DNA of 64,000 nt from Pseudomonas sp. Irchel 3A7 (GCF_900187565.1 NZ_FYED01000002.1:305193-369192); one strand, 5' to 3'; shown: positions 1 through 11,860, counted from the stretch's first letter. The notes: generated from the sequence alone by a model not told the origin. Translations and numbers: made by a program.

Positions 1-1128
1 ACTGGCGTGAAGTGGGGCCTGATGCCCAAGGACGAATCCATCAACATCCGCTACCTGCTGTGCAACGCGGATGAAATGGAGCCCAACACCTGGAAAGACC
101 GCATGCTGATGGAGCAACTGCCCCATCTGCTGATCGAAGGCATGCTGATCAGTGCCCGTGCACTAAAAACCTACCGTGGCTACATCTTCCTGCGTGGCGA
201 GTACACCACCGCCGCCAAGCACTTGAACCGTGCCGTGGAAGAAGCCAAGGCAGCAGGCCTGCTGGGCAAGAACATCCTGGGCAGCGGCTTCGATTTCGAG
301 CTGTTTGTCCACACCGGCGCCGGGCGTTACATCTGCGGTGAAGAAACCGCACTGATCAACTCCCTCGAAGGCCGCCGCGCCAACCCGCGCTCCAAGCCGC
401 CCTTCCCTGCCGCCGTTGGCGTATGGGGCAAGCCGACCTGCGTGAACAACGTTGAAACCCTGTGCAACGTCCCGGCGATCATCGCCGACGGCGTGGACTG
501 GTACAAATCGCTGGCTCGCGAAGGCAGTGAAGACATGGGCACCAAGCTCATGGGCTTCTCCGGCAAGGTCAAGAACCCGGGCCTGTGGGAGCTGCCATTC
601 GGCGTCACCGGTCGCGAGCTGTTCGAAGACTACGCCGGCGGCATGCGCGACGGTTACCAGCTCAAGGCCTGGCAACCCGGCGGCGCCGGTACCGGTTTCC
701 TGTTGCCGGAACACCTGGACGCACAAATGTACGCCGGCGGCATTGCCAAAGTGGGCACCCGTATGGGTACCGGCCTGGCCATGGCGGTGGACGACAGCAT
801 CAACATGGTGTCCCTGCTGCGCAACATGGAAGAGTTCTTCGCCCGTGAGTCGTGCGGTTTCTGCACCCCGTGCCGTGATGGTCTGCCGTGGAGCGTGAAG
901 CTCTTGCGTGCGATCGAGAACGGTGAAGGGCAAGCCGGCGATATCGAGACCCTGCTGGGTCTGGTCGGCTTCCTCGGCCCAGGCAAGACCTTCTGTGCTC
1001 ACGCACCGGGTGCCGTGGAGCCATTGGGCAGCGCCATCAAATACTTCCGCCATGAGTTCGAAGCCGGCATCGCGCCCACCAGCGCCGTCGTCCCGCCTCT
1101 GGCAAGGCCGATCGTAGTCGGCGCGTAA
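1..1128 (+). CDS. nuoF: NADH-quinone oxidoreductase subunit F (C-terminal part)
   Basis: This is the FMN- and NADH-binding subunit of respiratory complex I, which passes electrons from NADH to the peripheral-arm iron-sulfur chain. The reading frame is open at base 1 and starts mid-protein ([13 protein letters not shown]), so the N-terminal part lies upstream of the window. Visible features are the NADH/FMN-site stretch [16 protein letters not shown], the [19 protein letters not shown] segment, and the [4Fe-4S] N3 ligand motif [11 protein letters not shown] with the fourth Cys in TFCAHAPG. About 375 residues are visible; Pseudomonas NuoF is about 450. The gene is followed by a hairpin and a 138-base gap before nuoG, which is longer than the other gaps in this operon. 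Identity is secure. Confidence 0.97.
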   Translation, partial: TGVKWGLMPKDESINIRYLLCNADEMEPNTWKDRMLMEQLPHLLIEGMLISARALKTYRGYIFLRGEYTTAAKHLNRAVEEAKAAGLLGKNILGSGFDFELFVHTGAGRYICGEETALINSLEGRRANPRSKPPFPAAVGVWGKPTCVNNVETLCNVPAIIADGVDWYKSLAREGSEDMGTKLMGFSGKVKNPGLWELPFGVTGRELFEDYAGGMRDGYQLKAWQPGGAGTGFLLPEHLDAQMYAGGIAKVGTRMGTGLAMAVDDSINMVSLLRNMEEFFARESCGFCTPCRDGLPWSVKLLRAIENGEGQAGDIETLLGLVGFLGPGKTFCAHAPGAVEPLGSAIKYFRHEFEAGIAPTSAVVPPLARPIVVGA

Positions 1129-1142
1129 ACGCTTAAAAAAAG

Positions 1143-1168
1143 GCGAAGGGTCCGTGCCCTTCGCTTTT
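1143..1168 (+). terminator. terminator-like hairpin between nuoF and nuoG
   Basis: GCGAAGGG (1143-1150) pairs perfectly with CCCTTCGC (1157-1164) across a 6-base loop. It is followed by TTTT and preceded by seven A residues, which is the form of an intrinsic terminator. It lies inside the nuo operon, 15 bases after the nuoF stop, so partial termination or an RNA-processing or stability role is possible. The U-run is short. The structure is seen directly; the function is inferred. Confidence 0.55.
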
Positions 1169-1266
1169 CGTGCGATGACGCCTTTAACGGCTGTGTTGAT
1201 TCGCGCGGATAACAAGATTCCATTAGCCACGCCCGCTGACACCGGGCCAACGAAGAACTTTGAACC

Positions 1267-3981
1267 ATGGCCACTATCCACGTAGACGGCAAAGAGCTCG
1301 AAGTCGATGGGGCAGACAACCTGTTACAGGCATGTCTGTCGCTAGGCCTCGATATCCCTTATTTCTGCTGGCACCCCGCCCTTGGCAGCGTTGGCGCTTG
1401 TCGCCAGTGCGCGGTCAAGCAGTACACCGATGAGAACGACAAGCGTGGTCGGATCGTCATGTCCTGCATGACCCCCGCCACCGACGGCAGCTGGATCTCC
1501 ATCGACGACGAAGAAGCAAAAGTATTTCGCGCCAGCGTCGTCGAATGGCTGATGACCAACCACCCTCACGACTGCCCGGTCTGTGAAGAAGGCGGTCACT
1601 GCCACCTGCAAGACATGACGGTAATGACCGGCCACAACGAGCGCCGTTACCGCTTCACCAAGCGTACCCACCAGAACCAGCAACTGGGCCCGTTCATTTC
1701 CCACGAAATGAACCGCTGCATCGCTTGCTACCGCTGCGTGCGCTTCTATAAGGACTACGCCGGCGGCACCGACCTCGGCGTATTCGGCGCCCACGACAAC
1801 GTGTACTTCGGTCGCGTTGAAGACGGCGTGCTGGAAAGCGAGTTCTCCGGCAACCTCACCGAGGTCTGCCCGACCGGTGTGTTCACCGACAAGACCCACT
1901 CCGAGCGCTACAACCGTAAATGGGACATGCAGTTCTCGCCGAGCATCTGCCATGGCTGCTCCAGCGGCTGTAACATTTCCCCGGGCGAGCGCTACGGTGA
2001 GCTGCGTCGTATCGAAAACCGTTTCAACGGTTCGGTAAACCAGTACTTCCTGTGCGACCGTGGCCGCTTCGGCTATGGCTACGTCAACCGCACCGACCGT
2101 CCACGTCAGCCGCTGCTCGCCAACGGCGCCAAGCTGACCCTCGACGAAGCGCTGGATAAAGCCGCCGACCTCTTGCGCGGTCGCAACATCGTCGGTATCG
2201 GTTCGCCCCGCGCCAGCCTCGAAAGCAACTACGCGTTGCGCGAACTGGTCGGTGCCGAGCACTTCTACTCCGGTATCGAAGCTGCCGAGCTGGAGCGCAT
2301 CCGTCTGGTGCTGCAAGTGCTCAAAGACAGCCCGCTGCCAGTACCGAACATGCGCGACATCGAAGACCACGACGCCGTGTTCGTCCTCGGAGAAGACCTG
2401 ACCCAGACTGCTGCGCGCATGGCCCTGTCCCTGCGTCAATCGGTCAAGGGCAAGGCCGAAGACATGGCCGACGCCATGCGCGTCCAGCCTTGGCTCGACG
2501 CCGCGGTGAAGAACATCGGTCAGCACGCACTGAACCCGCTGTTTATCGCCAGCCTGGCTGAAACCAAGCTCGACGACATCGCCGAAGAATGCGTTCACGC
2601 CGCGCCAGACGATCTGGCCCGTATCGGTTTCGCCGTGGCTCACGCCCTCGACGCCAGCGCTCCAGCCGTTGAAGGCCTGGATGCCGAAGCCCTCGAGCTG
2701 GCCAAGCGCATTGCAGATGCCCTGCTCGCCGCCAAGCGACCGCTGATCATCGCCGGTACGTCCCTGGGCTCCAAAGCCCTGATCGAGGCCGCCGCGAACA
2801 TCGCCAAGGCCCTGAAGCTGCGCGAGAAGAACGGTTCCATCAGCCTGATCGTGCCGGAAGCCAACAGCCTCGGCCTGGCCATGCTCGGTGGCGAATCGGT
2901 CGACGCTGCGCTGCAAGCGGTGATCGACGGCAAGGCCGACGCCATCGTCGTGCTGGAAAACGATCTGTACACCCGTACCGACAAAGCCCGTGTGGATGCT
3001 GCCCTGACCGCCGCGAAAGTGGTGATCGTGGCTGACCACCAGAAGACCGCCACCAGCGATCGCGCGCATCTGGTTCTGCCAGCCGCCAGCTTCGCCGAAG
3101 GCGACGGTACCCTGGTCAGCCAGGAAGGCCGCGCCCAGCGCTTCTTCCAGGTGTTCGATCCGAAGTACATGGATGCCAGCATCCTGGTTCACGAAGGCTG
3201 GCGCTGGCTGCATGCCCTGCGCGCGACCCTGCTGAACCAGCCGATCGACTGGACCCAGCTGGATCACGCCACCGCTGCCGTGGCGGCAAGCACGCCGCAA
3301 CTGAACCGTATCGTCGATGCTGCACCGTCCGCCGCGTTCCGCATCAAGGGCATGAAACTGGCCCGTGAACCGCTGCGTTACTCCGGTCGTACCGCCATGC
3401 GCGCCGACATCAACGTGCATGAACCGCGTACCCCGCAGGACAAGGACACCGCGTTCGCCTTCTCGATGGAAGGTTACTCGGGTTCGGCCGAACCGCGTCA
3501 GCAAGTGCCTTTCGCCTGGTCTCCGGGCTGGAACTCGCCGCAAGCCTGGAACAAGTTCCAGGACGAAGTCGGTGGTCACATCCGTGCCGGCGACCCGGGC
3601 ACCCGCCTGATCGAAAGCACCGGCGACTCGCTGAACTGGTTCGCCAGTGTTCCGCGTGCGTTCAACCCGGCTCCGGGTACCTGGCAAGCCGTGCCGTTCT
3701 TCCACCTGTTCGGCAGCGAAGAAAACTCCTCGAAAGCCGCTCCGGTCCAGGAACGCATTCCGGCCGCCTACGTGGCCCTGGCCAAGTCCGAAGCCGACCG
3801 CCTGGGTGTCAACGACGGCGCCATGCTGAGCTTGAACGTGGCCGGCCAGACCCTGCGTCTGCCACTGCGTATCAATGAAGAGCTGGGCGCCGGCCTGGTG
3901 GCATTGCCTGCGGGCATCGCCGGCATTCCACCAGCGATCTTTGGCCAATCCGTTGACGGTCTGCAGGAGGCAGCGCAATGA
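1267..3981 (+). CDS. nuoG: NADH-quinone oxidoreductase subunit G
   Basis: This is the large iron-sulfur subunit of the complex I peripheral arm (904 residues), which relays electrons from NuoE/F toward NuoI. The N-terminal ferredoxin-like domain has [2Fe-2S] ligands at Cys34, Cys45, Cys48 and Cys67. A His/Cys-ligated [4Fe-4S] site follows ([14 protein letters not shown], about 99-112), then the N4-type set Cys151, 154, 157 and 201. The extra N7 cluster motif C-x2-C-x3-C-x27-C is complete (Cys228, 231, 235, 263). The rest is a molybdopterin-oxidoreductase-like domain without an obvious cofactor site, as usual in NuoG. The start is an ATG after AACTTTGAACC. The stop overlaps the nuoH start by four bases (ATGA), implying translational coupling. 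Confidence 0.97.
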   Translation: MATIHVDGKELEVDGADNLLQACLSLGLDIPYFCWHPALGSVGACRQCAVKQYTDENDKRGRIVMSCMTPATDGSWISIDDEEAKVFRASVVEWLMTNHPHDCPVCEEGGHCHLQDMTVMTGHNERRYRFTKRTHQNQQLGPFISHEMNRCIACYRCVRFYKDYAGGTDLGVFGAHDNVYFGRVEDGVLESEFSGNLTEVCPTGVFTDKTHSERYNRKWDMQFSPSICHGCSSGCNISPGERYGELRRIENRFNGSVNQYFLCDRGRFGYGYVNRTDRPRQPLLANGAKLTLDEALDKAADLLRGRNIVGIGSPRASLESNYALRELVGAEHFYSGIEAAELERIRLVLQVLKDSPLPVPNMRDIEDHDAVFVLGEDLTQTAARMALSLRQSVKGKAEDMADAMRVQPWLDAAVKNIGQHALNPLFIASLAETKLDDIAEECVHAAPDDLARIGFAVAHALDASAPAVEGLDAEALELAKRIADALLAAKRPLIIAGTSLGSKALIEAAANIAKALKLREKNGSISLIVPEANSLGLAMLGGESVDAALQAVIDGKADAIVVLENDLYTRTDKARVDAALTAAKVVIVADHQKTATSDRAHLVLPAASFAEGDGTLVSQEGRAQRFFQVFDPKYMDASILVHEGWRWLHALRATLLNQPIDWTQLDHATAAVAASTPQLNRIVDAAPSAAFRIKGMKLAREPLRYSGRTAMRADINVHEPRTPQDKDTAFAFSMEGYSGSAEPRQQVPFAWSPGWNSPQAWNKFQDEVGGHIRAGDPGTRLIESTGDSLNWFASVPRAFNPAPGTWQAVPFFHLFGSEENSSKAAPVQERIPAAYVALAKSEADRLGVNDGAMLSLNVAGQTLRLPLRINEELGAGLVALPAGIAGIPPAIFGQSVDGLQEAAQ

Positions 3982-4985
3982 CCTTGTTCACTCCTGAAGT
4001 GATCGACATCATCATCGCGGTCCTCAAGGCCGTGGTGATTCTGCTCGCCGTGGTGGTCTGCGGTGCCCTGCTCAGCTGGGTCGAGCGTCGCCTGCTCGCC
4101 CTCTGGCAGGACCGTTACGGTCCAAACCGCGTCGGTCCGTTCGGCGCGTTCCAGATCGCCGCCGACATGATCAAGATGTTCTTCAAGGAAGACTGGACCC
4201 CGCCGTTCGCCGACAAGATGATCTTCACCCTGGCACCGGTAGTGGCCATGAGCGCCCTGCTGATTGCCTTCGTGATCATCCCGATCACCCCGACCTGGGG
4301 CGTGGCGGATATCAACATCGGCATCCTGTTCTTCTTTGCCATGGCCGGTCTGTCGGTCTACGCGGTGCTGTTCGCCGGCTGGTCGAGCAACAACAAGTTC
4401 GCCCTGCTGGGCAGCTTGCGGGCCTCGGCACAAACCGTGTCGTACGAAGTGTTCATGGGCCTGTCGCTGATGGGCATCGTGATCCAGGTCGGCTCGTTCA
4501 ACATGCGCGACATCGTTGAATACCAGGCCCAGAACCTGTGGTTCATCATTCCGCAGATCTTCGGTTTCCTGACCTTCTTCATCGCTGGCGTGGCCGTGAC
4601 TCACCGTCACCCGTTCGACCAGCCGGAAGCGGAACAGGAACTGGCCGACGGTTACCACATTGAATACGCCGGTATGAAATGGGGCATGTTCTTCGTCGGC
4701 GAGTACATCGGTATCGTGCTGATTTCGGCGCTGCTGGTGACCTTGTTCTTCGGTGGCTGGCACGGTCCGTTCGGCATTCTGCCGCAGATCCCGTTCATCT
4801 GGTTCGCACTGAAAACCGGGTTCTTCATCATGATGTTCATCCTGTTGCGCGCTTCGATTCCGCGCCCTCGGTATGACCAGGTGATGGATTTCAGCTGGAA
4901 GTTCTGCCTGCCGCTGACCCTCGTCAACATGCTGGTGACCGCTGCGATCGTGTTGCTCAACACGCCCGCCGTCGCGGCTCAGTGA
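3978..4985 (+). CDS. nuoH: NADH-quinone oxidoreductase subunit H
   Basis: This 335-residue membrane subunit of complex I contributes to the quinone-binding cavity at the junction of the two arms. It is strongly hydrophobic, with about eight transmembrane helices. The conserved NuoH signature [20 protein letters not shown] lies after the first helix, and the acidic loop [24 protein letters not shown] follows near residues 214-236. The ATG overlaps the nuoG stop, and nuoI follows after 12 bases. Confidence 0.97.
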   Translation: MTLFTPEVIDIIIAVLKAVVILLAVVVCGALLSWVERRLLALWQDRYGPNRVGPFGAFQIAADMIKMFFKEDWTPPFADKMIFTLAPVVAMSALLIAFVIIPITPTWGVADINIGILFFFAMAGLSVYAVLFAGWSSNNKFALLGSLRASAQTVSYEVFMGLSLMGIVIQVGSFNMRDIVEYQAQNLWFIIPQIFGFLTFFIAGVAVTHRHPFDQPEAEQELADGYHIEYAGMKWGMFFVGEYIGIVLISALLVTLFFGGWHGPFGILPQIPFIWFALKTGFFIMMFILLRASIPRPRYDQVMDFSWKFCLPLTLVNMLVTAAIVLLNTPAVAAQ

Positions 4986-4997
4986 GGATAGAGAATC

Positions 4998-5543
4998 ATG
5001 AAGTACATATTTGACATCGTGCATGGCTTCTACACCCAGCTTCGCAGCCTGGTGATGATTTTCGGCCACGCCTTCCGCAAGCGCGACACGCTGCAGTACC
5101 CGGAAGAACCGGTCTACCTGCCGCCGCGCTACCGTGGCCGTATCGTCCTGACCCGCGACCCCGACGGCGAAGAGCGTTGCGTAGCCTGCAACCTGTGCGC
5201 CGTGGCTTGCCCGGTCGGTTGCATCTCGCTGCAGAAAGCTGAAACCGAAGACGGTCGCTGGTATCCGGACTTCTTCCGCATCAACTTCTCGCGCTGCATT
5301 TTCTGCGGCCTCTGCGAGGAAGCCTGCCCGACCACCGCGATCCAGCTGACACCGGATTTCGAGATGGCCGAGTTCAAACGTCAGGACCTGGTTTACGAGA
5401 AAGAAGATCTGCTGATCTCCGGCCCCGGCAAAAACCCTGATTACAACTTCTATCGTGTTGCAGGTATGGCGATTGCCGGTAAGCCGAAGGGCTCCGCGCA
5501 GAATGAAGCCGAACCGATCAACGTGAAGAGCTTGCTGCCTTAA
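4998..5543 (+). CDS. nuoI: NADH-quinone oxidoreductase subunit I
   Basis: This 181-residue ferredoxin-like subunit carries clusters N6a and N6b, the last relays before N2 and quinone. Two classical [4Fe-4S] motifs are present: [12 protein letters not shown] (Cys61, 64, 67, 71) and [12 protein letters not shown] (Cys100, 103, 106, 110). The Cys of each CP element serves the opposite cluster in this family. An N-terminal amphipathic segment ([21 protein letters not shown]) fits peripheral membrane contact. The ATG is preceded by a GAGGATAGAGA ribosome-binding region. Confidence 0.97.
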   Translation: MKYIFDIVHGFYTQLRSLVMIFGHAFRKRDTLQYPEEPVYLPPRYRGRIVLTRDPDGEERCVACNLCAVACPVGCISLQKAETEDGRWYPDFFRINFSRCIFCGLCEEACPTTAIQLTPDFEMAEFKRQDLVYEKEDLLISGPGKNPDYNFYRVAGMAIAGKPKGSAQNEAEPINVKSLLP

Positions 5544-5552
5544 GGAAGAAAG

Positions 5553-6056
5553 ATGGAATTCGCTTTCTATTTCGCATCGGGTATCGCTGTGGTGTCCACG
5601 CTTCGCGTGATCACCAACACCAACCCTGTGCACGCCCTGCTCTACCTGATCATTTCGCTGATCGCCGTGGCGATGACGTTTTTCGCCCTCGGCGCGCCGT
5701 TCGCCGGTGTGCTGGAAGTGATCGCCTACGCTGGCGCCATCATGGTGCTGTTCGTGTTCGTGGTGATGATGCTGAACCTGGGCCCGGCCTCGGTTCAGCA
5801 AGAGCGCGTCTGGCTCAAGCCCGGTATCTGGGGCGGCCCGGTCGCCCTCGCTGCGCTGCTGCTGGTTGAACTGCTGTATGTGCTGTTCTCCGACCAGACC
5901 GGCCAGGCCATCGGCCACACCACCGTAGACGCCAAGGCCGTGGGCATCAGCCTGTTCGGTCCTTACCTGCTGGTGGTCGAACTCGCCTCGATGCTGCTGC
6001 TCGCCGCAGCCGTGACGGCGTTCCACTTGGGCCGCAACGAAGCCAAGGAGCAATGA
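5553..6056 (+). CDS. nuoJ: NADH-quinone oxidoreductase subunit J
   Basis: This 167-residue integral membrane subunit of the complex I proton-translocating arm has five predicted hydrophobic helices. The family's conserved helix-3 region [20 protein letters not shown], containing the pi-bulge, is intact. The gene starts nine bases after nuoI with an AAGGAAGAAAG ribosome-binding site. Its TGA stop lies two bases before the proposed nuoK ATG. Confidence 0.96.
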   Translation: MEFAFYFASGIAVVSTLRVITNTNPVHALLYLIISLIAVAMTFFALGAPFAGVLEVIAYAGAIMVLFVFVVMMLNLGPASVQQERVWLKPGIWGGPVALAALLLVELLYVLFSDQTGQAIGHTTVDAKAVGISLFGPYLLVVELASMLLLAAAVTAFHLGRNEAKEQ

Positions 6057-6058
6057 CG

Positions 6059-6367
6059 ATGCCTGCTATCCCTATGGAGCATGGTCTGGCGGTCGCCGGC
6101 ATCCTGTTCTGCCTCGGTCTGGTCGGCCTGATGGTCCGCCGCAACATTCTTTTCGTGCTGATGAGCCTGGAGGTCATGATGAATGCCTCCGCGTTGGCGT
6201 TCATCGTTGCCGGTAGCCGCTGGGCGCAGCCGGATGGACAGATCATGTTCATCCTGGTGATCAGCCTGGCAGCCGCCGAGGCCAGTATCGGCCTGGCGAT
6301 TCTGTTGCAGCTGTACCGCCGCTTCCACACTCTCGATATCGACGCTGCCAGCGAGATGCGCGGATGA
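6059..6367 (+). CDS. nuoK: NADH-quinone oxidoreductase subunit K
   Basis: This small three-helix subunit of the complex I membrane arm is homologous to MrpC antiporter subunits. Conserved acidic residues are visible in helix 2 ([15 protein letters not shown]) and helix 3 ([11 protein letters not shown]), as expected for the E-channel. The proposed start is the ATG at 6059, giving 102 residues ([12 protein letters not shown]). An in-frame ATG at 6053 overlaps the nuoJ stop and is less likely because the AAGGAGC site would then be too close. The stop overlaps the nuoL ATG by four bases. Confidence 0.95.
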   Translation: MPAIPMEHGLAVAGILFCLGLVGLMVRRNILFVLMSLEVMMNASALAFIVAGSRWAQPDGQIMFILVISLAAAEASIGLAILLQLYRRFHTLDIDAASEMRG

Positions 6368-8217
6368 ATCTTCTCTATCTGACTTTCGTATTCCCTCTCA
6401 TTGGTTTCCTGCTGCTGTCGTTCTCCCGTGGACGCCTCTCGGAAAACCTCTCGGCGCTGATCGGCGTCGGTTCCGTCGGCTTGTCGGCCATCGTCACGGC
6501 TTACGTGATCTGGCAATTCAACGTCGCACCACCGGAAGGCGGCCACTACACCCAGGTGTTGTGGCAGTGGATGGCGGTGGAAGGCTTCACGCCGAACTTC
6601 GCGCTGTACCTGGATGGTCTGTCCCTGACCATGCTCGGTGTCGTGGTCGGCGTAGGCTTCCTGATCCACCTGTTCGCGTCCTGGTACATGCGCGGTGAAG
6701 CCGGTTACTCGCGCTTCTTCGCCTACACCAACCTGTTTATCGCCAGCATGCTGTTCCTGGTGCTGGGCGATAACCTGTTGTTCCTGTACTTCGGCTGGGA
6801 AGGCGTGGGCTTGTGCTCATACCTGTTGATCGGTTTCTACTACAGCAACCGCAACAACGGTAACGCCGCACTCAAAGCCTTCATCGTGACCCGTATCGGC
6901 GACGTGTTCATGGCCATCGGCCTGTTCATCCTGTTCGCTCAACTGGGCACGCTGAACGTCCAGGAACTGCTGGTGCTGGCACCGCAGAAATTCCAGGCCG
7001 GCGACTTCTGGATGGTCATGGCCACCCTGATGCTGCTGGGCGGCGCTGTCGGTAAATCCGCGCAACTGCCGCTGCAAACCTGGCTGGCGGATGCGATGGC
7101 TGGCCCGACTCCGGTTTCGGCACTGATCCACGCGGCAACGATGGTAACTGCAGGTGTCTACCTGATCGCCCGTACCCACGGCCTGTTCACCCTGGCGCCG
7201 GAAATCCTGCACCTTGTGGGCATCGTCGGTGGCGTGACCCTGGTGCTGGCCGGTTTTGCCGCGCTGGTGCAGACGGACATCAAGCGAATCCTCGCCTACT
7301 CGACCATGAGCCAGATCGGCTACATGTTCCTGGCCCTGGGCGTGGGTGCCTGGGATGGCGCGATCTTCCACCTGATGACCCACGCGTTCTTCAAGGCCCT
7401 GCTGTTCCTTGCATCCGGTGCGGTGATCGTTGCCTGCCACCACGAGCAGGACATCTTCAAGATGGGCGGCCTGTGGAAGAAACTGCCTCTGGCCTACGCC
7501 AGCTTCATCGTTGGCGGCGCGGCCCTGGCAGCCCTGCCACTGGTCACCGCGGGCTTCTACTCCAAGGACGAAATCCTCTGGGAAGCGTTCGCCAGCGGCA
7601 ACCAGGGTCTGCTCTACGCAGGCCTGGTCGGTGCGTTCATGACCTCGCTGTACACCTTCCGCCTGATCTTCATCGCGTTCCACGGTGAAGCGAAGACCGA
7701 AGCCCACGCCGGTCACGGCATCGCTCACTGGCTGCCACTGTCGGTGCTGATCGTGCTGTCGACCTTCGTCGGCGCGATGATCGTTCCGCCGCTGCACGGT
7801 GTACTGCCGCAAAGCGTCGGCCATGCCGGTGGCGAAGCCAAGCACAGCCTGGAAATCGCCTCGGGCGCCATCGCCCTGGCCGGTATCCTGCTGTCCGCGC
7901 TGCTGTTCCTCGGCAAGCGTCGCTTCGTGACCGCCATCGCCAACAGCGGCATCGGCCGTTTCCTGTCGGCCTGGTGGTTCGCTGCCTGGGGCTTCGACTG
8001 GATCTACGACAAACTGTTCGTCAAGCCATACCTGGCGATCAGCCACATCCTGCGCAAAGACCCGCTCGACCAGACCATCGGTCTGATCCCGCGCATGGCC
8101 AAAGGCGGTCACACCGCCCTGAGCCGTACCGAGACCGGTCAACTGCGTTGGTATGCCGCCTCGATGGCTGCTGGTGCCGTGCTGGTAATCGGCGCCGTCG
8201 TGCTGGTAGCGGTCTGA
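6364..8217 (+). CDS. nuoL: NADH-quinone oxidoreductase subunit L
   Basis: This 617-residue antiporter-like distal subunit of complex I is homologous to MrpA. Key features are the helix-5 Glu in [20 protein letters not shown], the helix-7 Lys in [46 protein letters not shown] (TM7-8 region), and [20 protein letters not shown]. The long C-terminal amphipathic helix that braces the membrane arm is expected after about residue 520. It overlaps nuoK by four bases; nuoM starts 39 bases downstream. Confidence 0.97.
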   Translation: MNLLYLTFVFPLIGFLLLSFSRGRLSENLSALIGVGSVGLSAIVTAYVIWQFNVAPPEGGHYTQVLWQWMAVEGFTPNFALYLDGLSLTMLGVVVGVGFLIHLFASWYMRGEAGYSRFFAYTNLFIASMLFLVLGDNLLFLYFGWEGVGLCSYLLIGFYYSNRNNGNAALKAFIVTRIGDVFMAIGLFILFAQLGTLNVQELLVLAPQKFQAGDFWMVMATLMLLGGAVGKSAQLPLQTWLADAMAGPTPVSALIHAATMVTAGVYLIARTHGLFTLAPEILHLVGIVGGVTLVLAGFAALVQTDIKRILAYSTMSQIGYMFLALGVGAWDGAIFHLMTHAFFKALLFLASGAVIVACHHEQDIFKMGGLWKKLPLAYASFIVGGAALAALPLVTAGFYSKDEILWEAFASGNQGLLYAGLVGAFMTSLYTFRLIFIAFHGEAKTEAHAGHGIAHWLPLSVLIVLSTFVGAMIVPPLHGVLPQSVGHAGGEAKHSLEIASGAIALAGILLSALLFLGKRRFVTAIANSGIGRFLSAWWFAAWGFDWIYDKLFVKPYLAISHILRKDPLDQTIGLIPRMAKGGHTALSRTETGQLRWYAASMAAGAVLVIGAVVLVAV

Positions 8218-8256
8218 TATGAACCTTGCGAACTTGCGAAAGGAATTGAGCCCGTC

Positions 8257-9789
8257 ATGATTCTGCCTTGGCTAATCCTGATCCCCTTCATCGGCGGCCT
8301 GCTGTGCTGGATGGGTGAGCGCTTCGGCGCCACCCTCCCCCGCTGGATTGCGCTGATCACCATGTCCCTGTTGCTCGCCCTCGGCCTCTGGCTGTGGGCC
8401 AACGGCGACTATTCACTTGCCCCGGCGCCAGGCGCCGATCCGACCTGGGTGCTTGAGTTCAAGCACATCTGGATCCAGCGTTTCGGCATCAGCGTGCACC
8501 TGGCCCTCGACGGCCTGTCGCTGTTGATGATCCTGCTGACCGGTCTGCTGGGTGTTCTCTCGGTCCTCTGCTCGTGGAAAGAAATCCAGCGTCACGTTGG
8601 CTTCTTCCACCTGAACCTGATGTGGATCCTGGGCGGTGTCGTCGGCGTGTTCCTGGCCCTCGACCTGTTCATGTTCTTCTTCTTCTGGGAAATGATGCTG
8701 GTGCCGATGTACTTCCTCATCGCGCTCTGGGGTCACAGTTCTTCGGATGGCAAGAAAACCCGGATCTACGCGGCGACCAAGTTCTTCATCTTCACTCAGG
8801 CTTCCGGCCTGATCATGCTGGTGGCGATCCTGGGTCTGGTACTGGTCAACTTCAACGACACCGGCGTGATTACTTTCAACTACGCCGACCTGTTGAAAAC
8901 CAAGATGTCGACGACCACCGAGTACATCCTGATGCTCGGTTTCTTCATCGCTTTCGCGGTGAAACTGCCGGTCGTGCCGTTCCACTCCTGGTTGCCTGAC
9001 GCTCACGCCCAGGCGCCGACCGCTGGTTCCGTCGACCTCGCCGGTATCTTGCTGAAGACGGCTGCCTACGGCCTGCTGCGTTTCGCCCTGCCGCTGTTCC
9101 CGAACGCATCGGCCGAGTTCGCGCCGTTCGCCATGACCCTGGGTCTGATCGGGATTTTCTACGGTGCGTTCCTGGCGTTCGCGCAAACCGACATCAAGCG
9201 TCTGATTGCCTTCTCGTCCGTTTCCCACATGGGCTTCGTCCTGATCGGCATCTATTCCGGCAGCCAACTGGCGCTGCAGGGCGCGGTGATGCAGATGCTG
9301 GCGCACGGTCTGTCGGCCGCGGCACTCTTTATCCTGAGTGGCCAGCTGTACGAACGCACCCACACCCGCGACATGCGTGAAATGGGTGGCCTGTGGTCGA
9401 AGATCGCTTACCTGCCGGCCCTCAGCCTGTTCTTCGCGGCCGCGTCCCTGGGCCTGCCGGGTACCGGTAACTTCGTCGGCGAGTTCCTGATCCTGATCGG
9501 CACCTTCCCGATCGCCCCATGGGTCACCATCATCGCGACGTCCGGCCTGGTGTTCGGTTCGGTCTACTCGCTGATCATGATCCATCGTGCCTACTTCGGC
9601 CCGGCCAAGTCGGACGCGGTGCTGCATGGCATGGACGGTCGCGAAATGATCATGGTGGTCGGTCTGGCAGCGCTGCTGATCTACATCGGCGTCTACCCGC
9701 AACCGTTCCTCGATACCTCTGCCGCTACGATGCATGGCGTGCAGCAGTGGCTCGGCACCGCCTTCACTCAACTCGCTTCGGCCCGGTAA
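8257..9789 (+). CDS. nuoM: NADH-quinone oxidoreductase subunit M
   Basis: This 510-residue antiporter-like proton-pumping subunit of complex I is homologous to MrpD. It has 14 predicted helices with the conserved Glu in [16 protein letters not shown], the Lys in [48 protein letters not shown], and the [20 protein letters not shown] segment. The ATG follows an AAAGGAATTGAG ribosome-binding site. NuoN starts seven bases after the stop. Confidence 0.97.
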   Translation: MILPWLILIPFIGGLLCWMGERFGATLPRWIALITMSLLLALGLWLWANGDYSLAPAPGADPTWVLEFKHIWIQRFGISVHLALDGLSLLMILLTGLLGVLSVLCSWKEIQRHVGFFHLNLMWILGGVVGVFLALDLFMFFFFWEMMLVPMYFLIALWGHSSSDGKKTRIYAATKFFIFTQASGLIMLVAILGLVLVNFNDTGVITFNYADLLKTKMSTTTEYILMLGFFIAFAVKLPVVPFHSWLPDAHAQAPTAGSVDLAGILLKTAAYGLLRFALPLFPNASAEFAPFAMTLGLIGIFYGAFLAFAQTDIKRLIAFSSVSHMGFVLIGIYSGSQLALQGAVMQMLAHGLSAAALFILSGQLYERTHTRDMREMGGLWSKIAYLPALSLFFAAASLGLPGTGNFVGEFLILIGTFPIAPWVTIIATSGLVFGSVYSLIMIHRAYFGPAKSDAVLHGMDGREMIMVVGLAALLIYIGVYPQPFLDTSAATMHGVQQWLGTAFTQLASAR

Positions 9790-9796
9790 GAGCGCT

Positions 9797-11260
9797 ATGG
9801 AATTCACGACTCAACACTTTATCGCGCTTGCGCCGTTGTTGATCACCAGCGCCACGATCATCGTGGTGATGCTGGCGATCGCCTGGCGCCGCAACCACTC
9901 CCAGACCTTCCTGCTGTCGGTGGCGGGTCTGAACCTGGCATTGCTGTCGATCCTGCCGGCCCTGAAAGTCGCGCCCCTGGCCGTGACCCCGTTGCTGCAG
10001 ATCGACACCTTCGCCTGCCTGTACATGGCGCTGATCCTGGTCGCCACCCTCGCCTGTGTGACCCTCGCCCACGCCTACCTCGGCGATGGCGGTTCGGGTT
10101 ACCCGGGCAACCGCGAAGAACTGTACCTGCTGATCCTGATGGCCGCCGCCGGCGGCCTGGTGCTGGTCAGCGCGCAGCACCTGGCCGGGTTGTTCATCGG
10201 TCTGGAACTGCTGTCGGTACCGGTCTACGGTCTGGTGGCCTACGCCTTCTTCAACAAGCGCTCGCTGGAAGCCGGTATCAAGTACATGGTGCTGTCGGCT
10301 GCCGGCTCCGCGTTCCTGTTGTTCGGTATGGCGCTGCTGTATGCCGACTCCGGCTCCCTGAGCTTCGTCGGCATCGGCCAGGCTCTGGCGGCCACCGGCC
10401 TGCCAAGCTCGCTGGCGCAACTGGGCCTGGGCATGATGCTGATCGGCCTGGCGTTCAAGCTGTCGCTGGTACCGTTCCACCTCTGGACCCCGGACGTTTA
10501 CGAAGGTGCTCCGGCGCCGGTCGCGGCGTTCCTGGCCACCGCTTCCAAAGTCGCCGTGTTCGCGGTGATGGTGCGTCTGTTCCAGATCTCGCCAGCGGCG
10601 AGCAGCGGTGTCCTGAGCGACGTGCTGACCATCATCGCCATCGCGTCGATCCTGTTCGGCAACTTGCTGGCCCTGACCCAGAGCAACCTCAAGCGTCTGC
10701 TGGGTTACTCGTCCATCGCCCACTTCGGCTACCTGCTGATCGCCCTGGTGGCGAGCAAGGGTCTGGCCGTGGAAGCCATCGGCGTGTACCTGGTCACCTA
10801 CGTGATCACCAGCCTCGGCGCCTTCGGCGTGATCACCCTGATGTCCTCGCCGTACAACGGCCGTGACGCGGATGCCCTGTACGAATACCGCGGCCTGTTC
10901 TGGCGCCGTCCGTACCTGACCGCCGTACTGACCGTGATGATGCTGTCCCTGGCCGGTATCCCGCTGACCGCAGGCTTCATCGGCAAGTTCTACATCATCG
11001 CCACCGGTGTCGAATCGCACCAATGGTGGCTGGTCGGTTCCCTGGTACTGGGCAGCGCCATCGGCGTGTTCTACTACCTGCGCGTCATGGTCACCCTGTA
11101 CCTGATCGAACCAAACCTGCGTCGCCACGATGCGCAACTGCACTGGGAACAACGTGCAGGCGGCGTGATGCTGCTGGCCATCGCAGTACTGGCCTTCTTC
11201 CTTGGCCTGTACCCACAACCGCTGCTGAACCTGGTTCAGCAATCGGGTCTGGCGGGTTGA
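9797..11260 (+). CDS. nuoN: NADH-quinone oxidoreductase subunit N
   Basis: This is the third antiporter-like subunit of complex I, 487 residues and about 14 helices. Conserved elements are [16 protein letters not shown], the Lys-bearing [34 protein letters not shown] stretch, and [24 protein letters not shown]. The ATG at 9797 is preferred over an in-frame ATG at 9734 because the latter lies inside nuoM and adds unrelated residues. It is the last gene of the operon and is followed by a strong terminator. Confidence 0.96.
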   Translation: MEFTTQHFIALAPLLITSATIIVVMLAIAWRRNHSQTFLLSVAGLNLALLSILPALKVAPLAVTPLLQIDTFACLYMALILVATLACVTLAHAYLGDGGSGYPGNREELYLLILMAAAGGLVLVSAQHLAGLFIGLELLSVPVYGLVAYAFFNKRSLEAGIKYMVLSAAGSAFLLFGMALLYADSGSLSFVGIGQALAATGLPSSLAQLGLGMMLIGLAFKLSLVPFHLWTPDVYEGAPAPVAAFLATASKVAVFAVMVRLFQISPAASSGVLSDVLTIIAIASILFGNLLALTQSNLKRLLGYSSIAHFGYLLIALVASKGLAVEAIGVYLVTYVITSLGAFGVITLMSSPYNGRDADALYEYRGLFWRRPYLTAVLTVMMLSLAGIPLTAGFIGKFYIIATGVESHQWWLVGSLVLGSAIGVFYYLRVMVTLYLIEPNLRRHDAQLHWEQRAGGVMLLAIAVLAFFLGLYPQPLLNLVQQSGLAG

Positions 11261-11288
11261 TCGCTTAAGCGTTCTCAGTAAAAACAGA

Positions 11289-11319
11289 AACGGCACCTTC
11301 GGGTGCCGTTTTTGTTTTT
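11289..11319 (+). terminator. Rho-independent terminator of the nuo operon
   Basis: AACGGCACC (11289-11297) and GGTGCCGTT (11302-11310) form a perfect nine-pair stem with a stable TTCG loop, followed by TTTGTTTTTG. It lies 29 bases after the nuoN stop and is the natural end of the complex I transcript. Confidence 0.92.
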
Positions 11320-11458
11320 GTGGGATTTGTTACCGCTGCCCCGCCCCCCTTCTGCAATCCCCGAATGCTCTCGCTGGGCTGGTCGACTCGTCCTACAGGT
11401 GTTTTTACGACCGGGGTCTACCGTTAAAAACGGGAACGAAAAGGTTGGCGTCGACGGC

Positions 11459-11490
11459 TTGACCAATTCGACTACAGGGATAAGACTATA
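11459..11490 (+). promoter_or_regulatory. candidate sigma-70 promoter of the toxin-antitoxin pair
   Basis: TTGACC (11459-11464) resembles a -35 box. Candidate -10 hexamers TAAGAC (11481-11486) and ACTATA (11485-11490) follow at 16 and 20 bases. CGTA repeats immediately downstream (CGTAGGTAGCGTAC, 11491-11504) could serve as an autoregulatory site for the antitoxin. The fit is only moderate. Confidence 0.35.
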
Positions 11491-11509
11491 CGTAGGTAGC
11501 GTACAGAAC

Positions 11510-11860
11510 ATGGATGCTCTATTTGTCGAGTTACGTATGTTTCAGAAACATCGAGACGATTACCTCGATGATGATCTGTTTCGCAGCTTCCAGTTGGAAT
11601 TGCTGAAGAACCCCGAAGCGGGCGATCTCATTGAGGGCACCGGTGGGCTGCGCAAAATTCGCTTCTGCGATCAACGACGAAGTAAAGGCAAGCGCGGTGG
11701 CTTACGGGTGATTTATTACTGGTGGTCGGGCTTCAATCAGTTCTGGTTGTTCACCGTGTATGGCAAAGACGAGCAAGACGAGCTGTCGCCCTCCCAGAAA
11801 AAGCTTTTCAGACAAACGCTGGATAGAGAAATCAAAACGAGATTCCACTATGAAACGTGA
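11510..11860 (+). CDS. higB: HigB/RelE-type toxin
   Basis: This 116-residue protein has the look of the HigB2 branch of RelE/ParE-superfamily mRNA interferases, which cut mRNA on the ribosome. Typical family elements are LLKNPEAGDLIEGTGGLRKIRF, the basic KGKRGGLRVIYYWW segment and LFTVYGKDEQDELSP, followed by a C-terminal helix. The ATG at 11510 gives a length normal for the family; the open frame extends to 11303 but the extra N-terminus covers the upstream terminator. The toxin-first order and the 11-base overlap with the next gene are typical of higBA modules. Function is inferred from family resemblance. Confidence 0.85.
   Translation: MDALFVELRMFQKHRDDYLDDDLFRSFQLELLKNPEAGDLIEGTGGLRKIRFCDQRRSKGKRGGLRVIYYWWSGFNQFWLFTVYGKDEQDELSPSQKKLFRQTLDREIKTRFHYET

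Noticed and set aside
163..1281. Long open frames on the minus strand opposite nuoF, nuoG and other genes
   Set aside because: They are mirror frames of G+C-rich coding sequence with low-complexity His/Gln/Arg-rich products and no family motifs; the forward genes are unambiguous.
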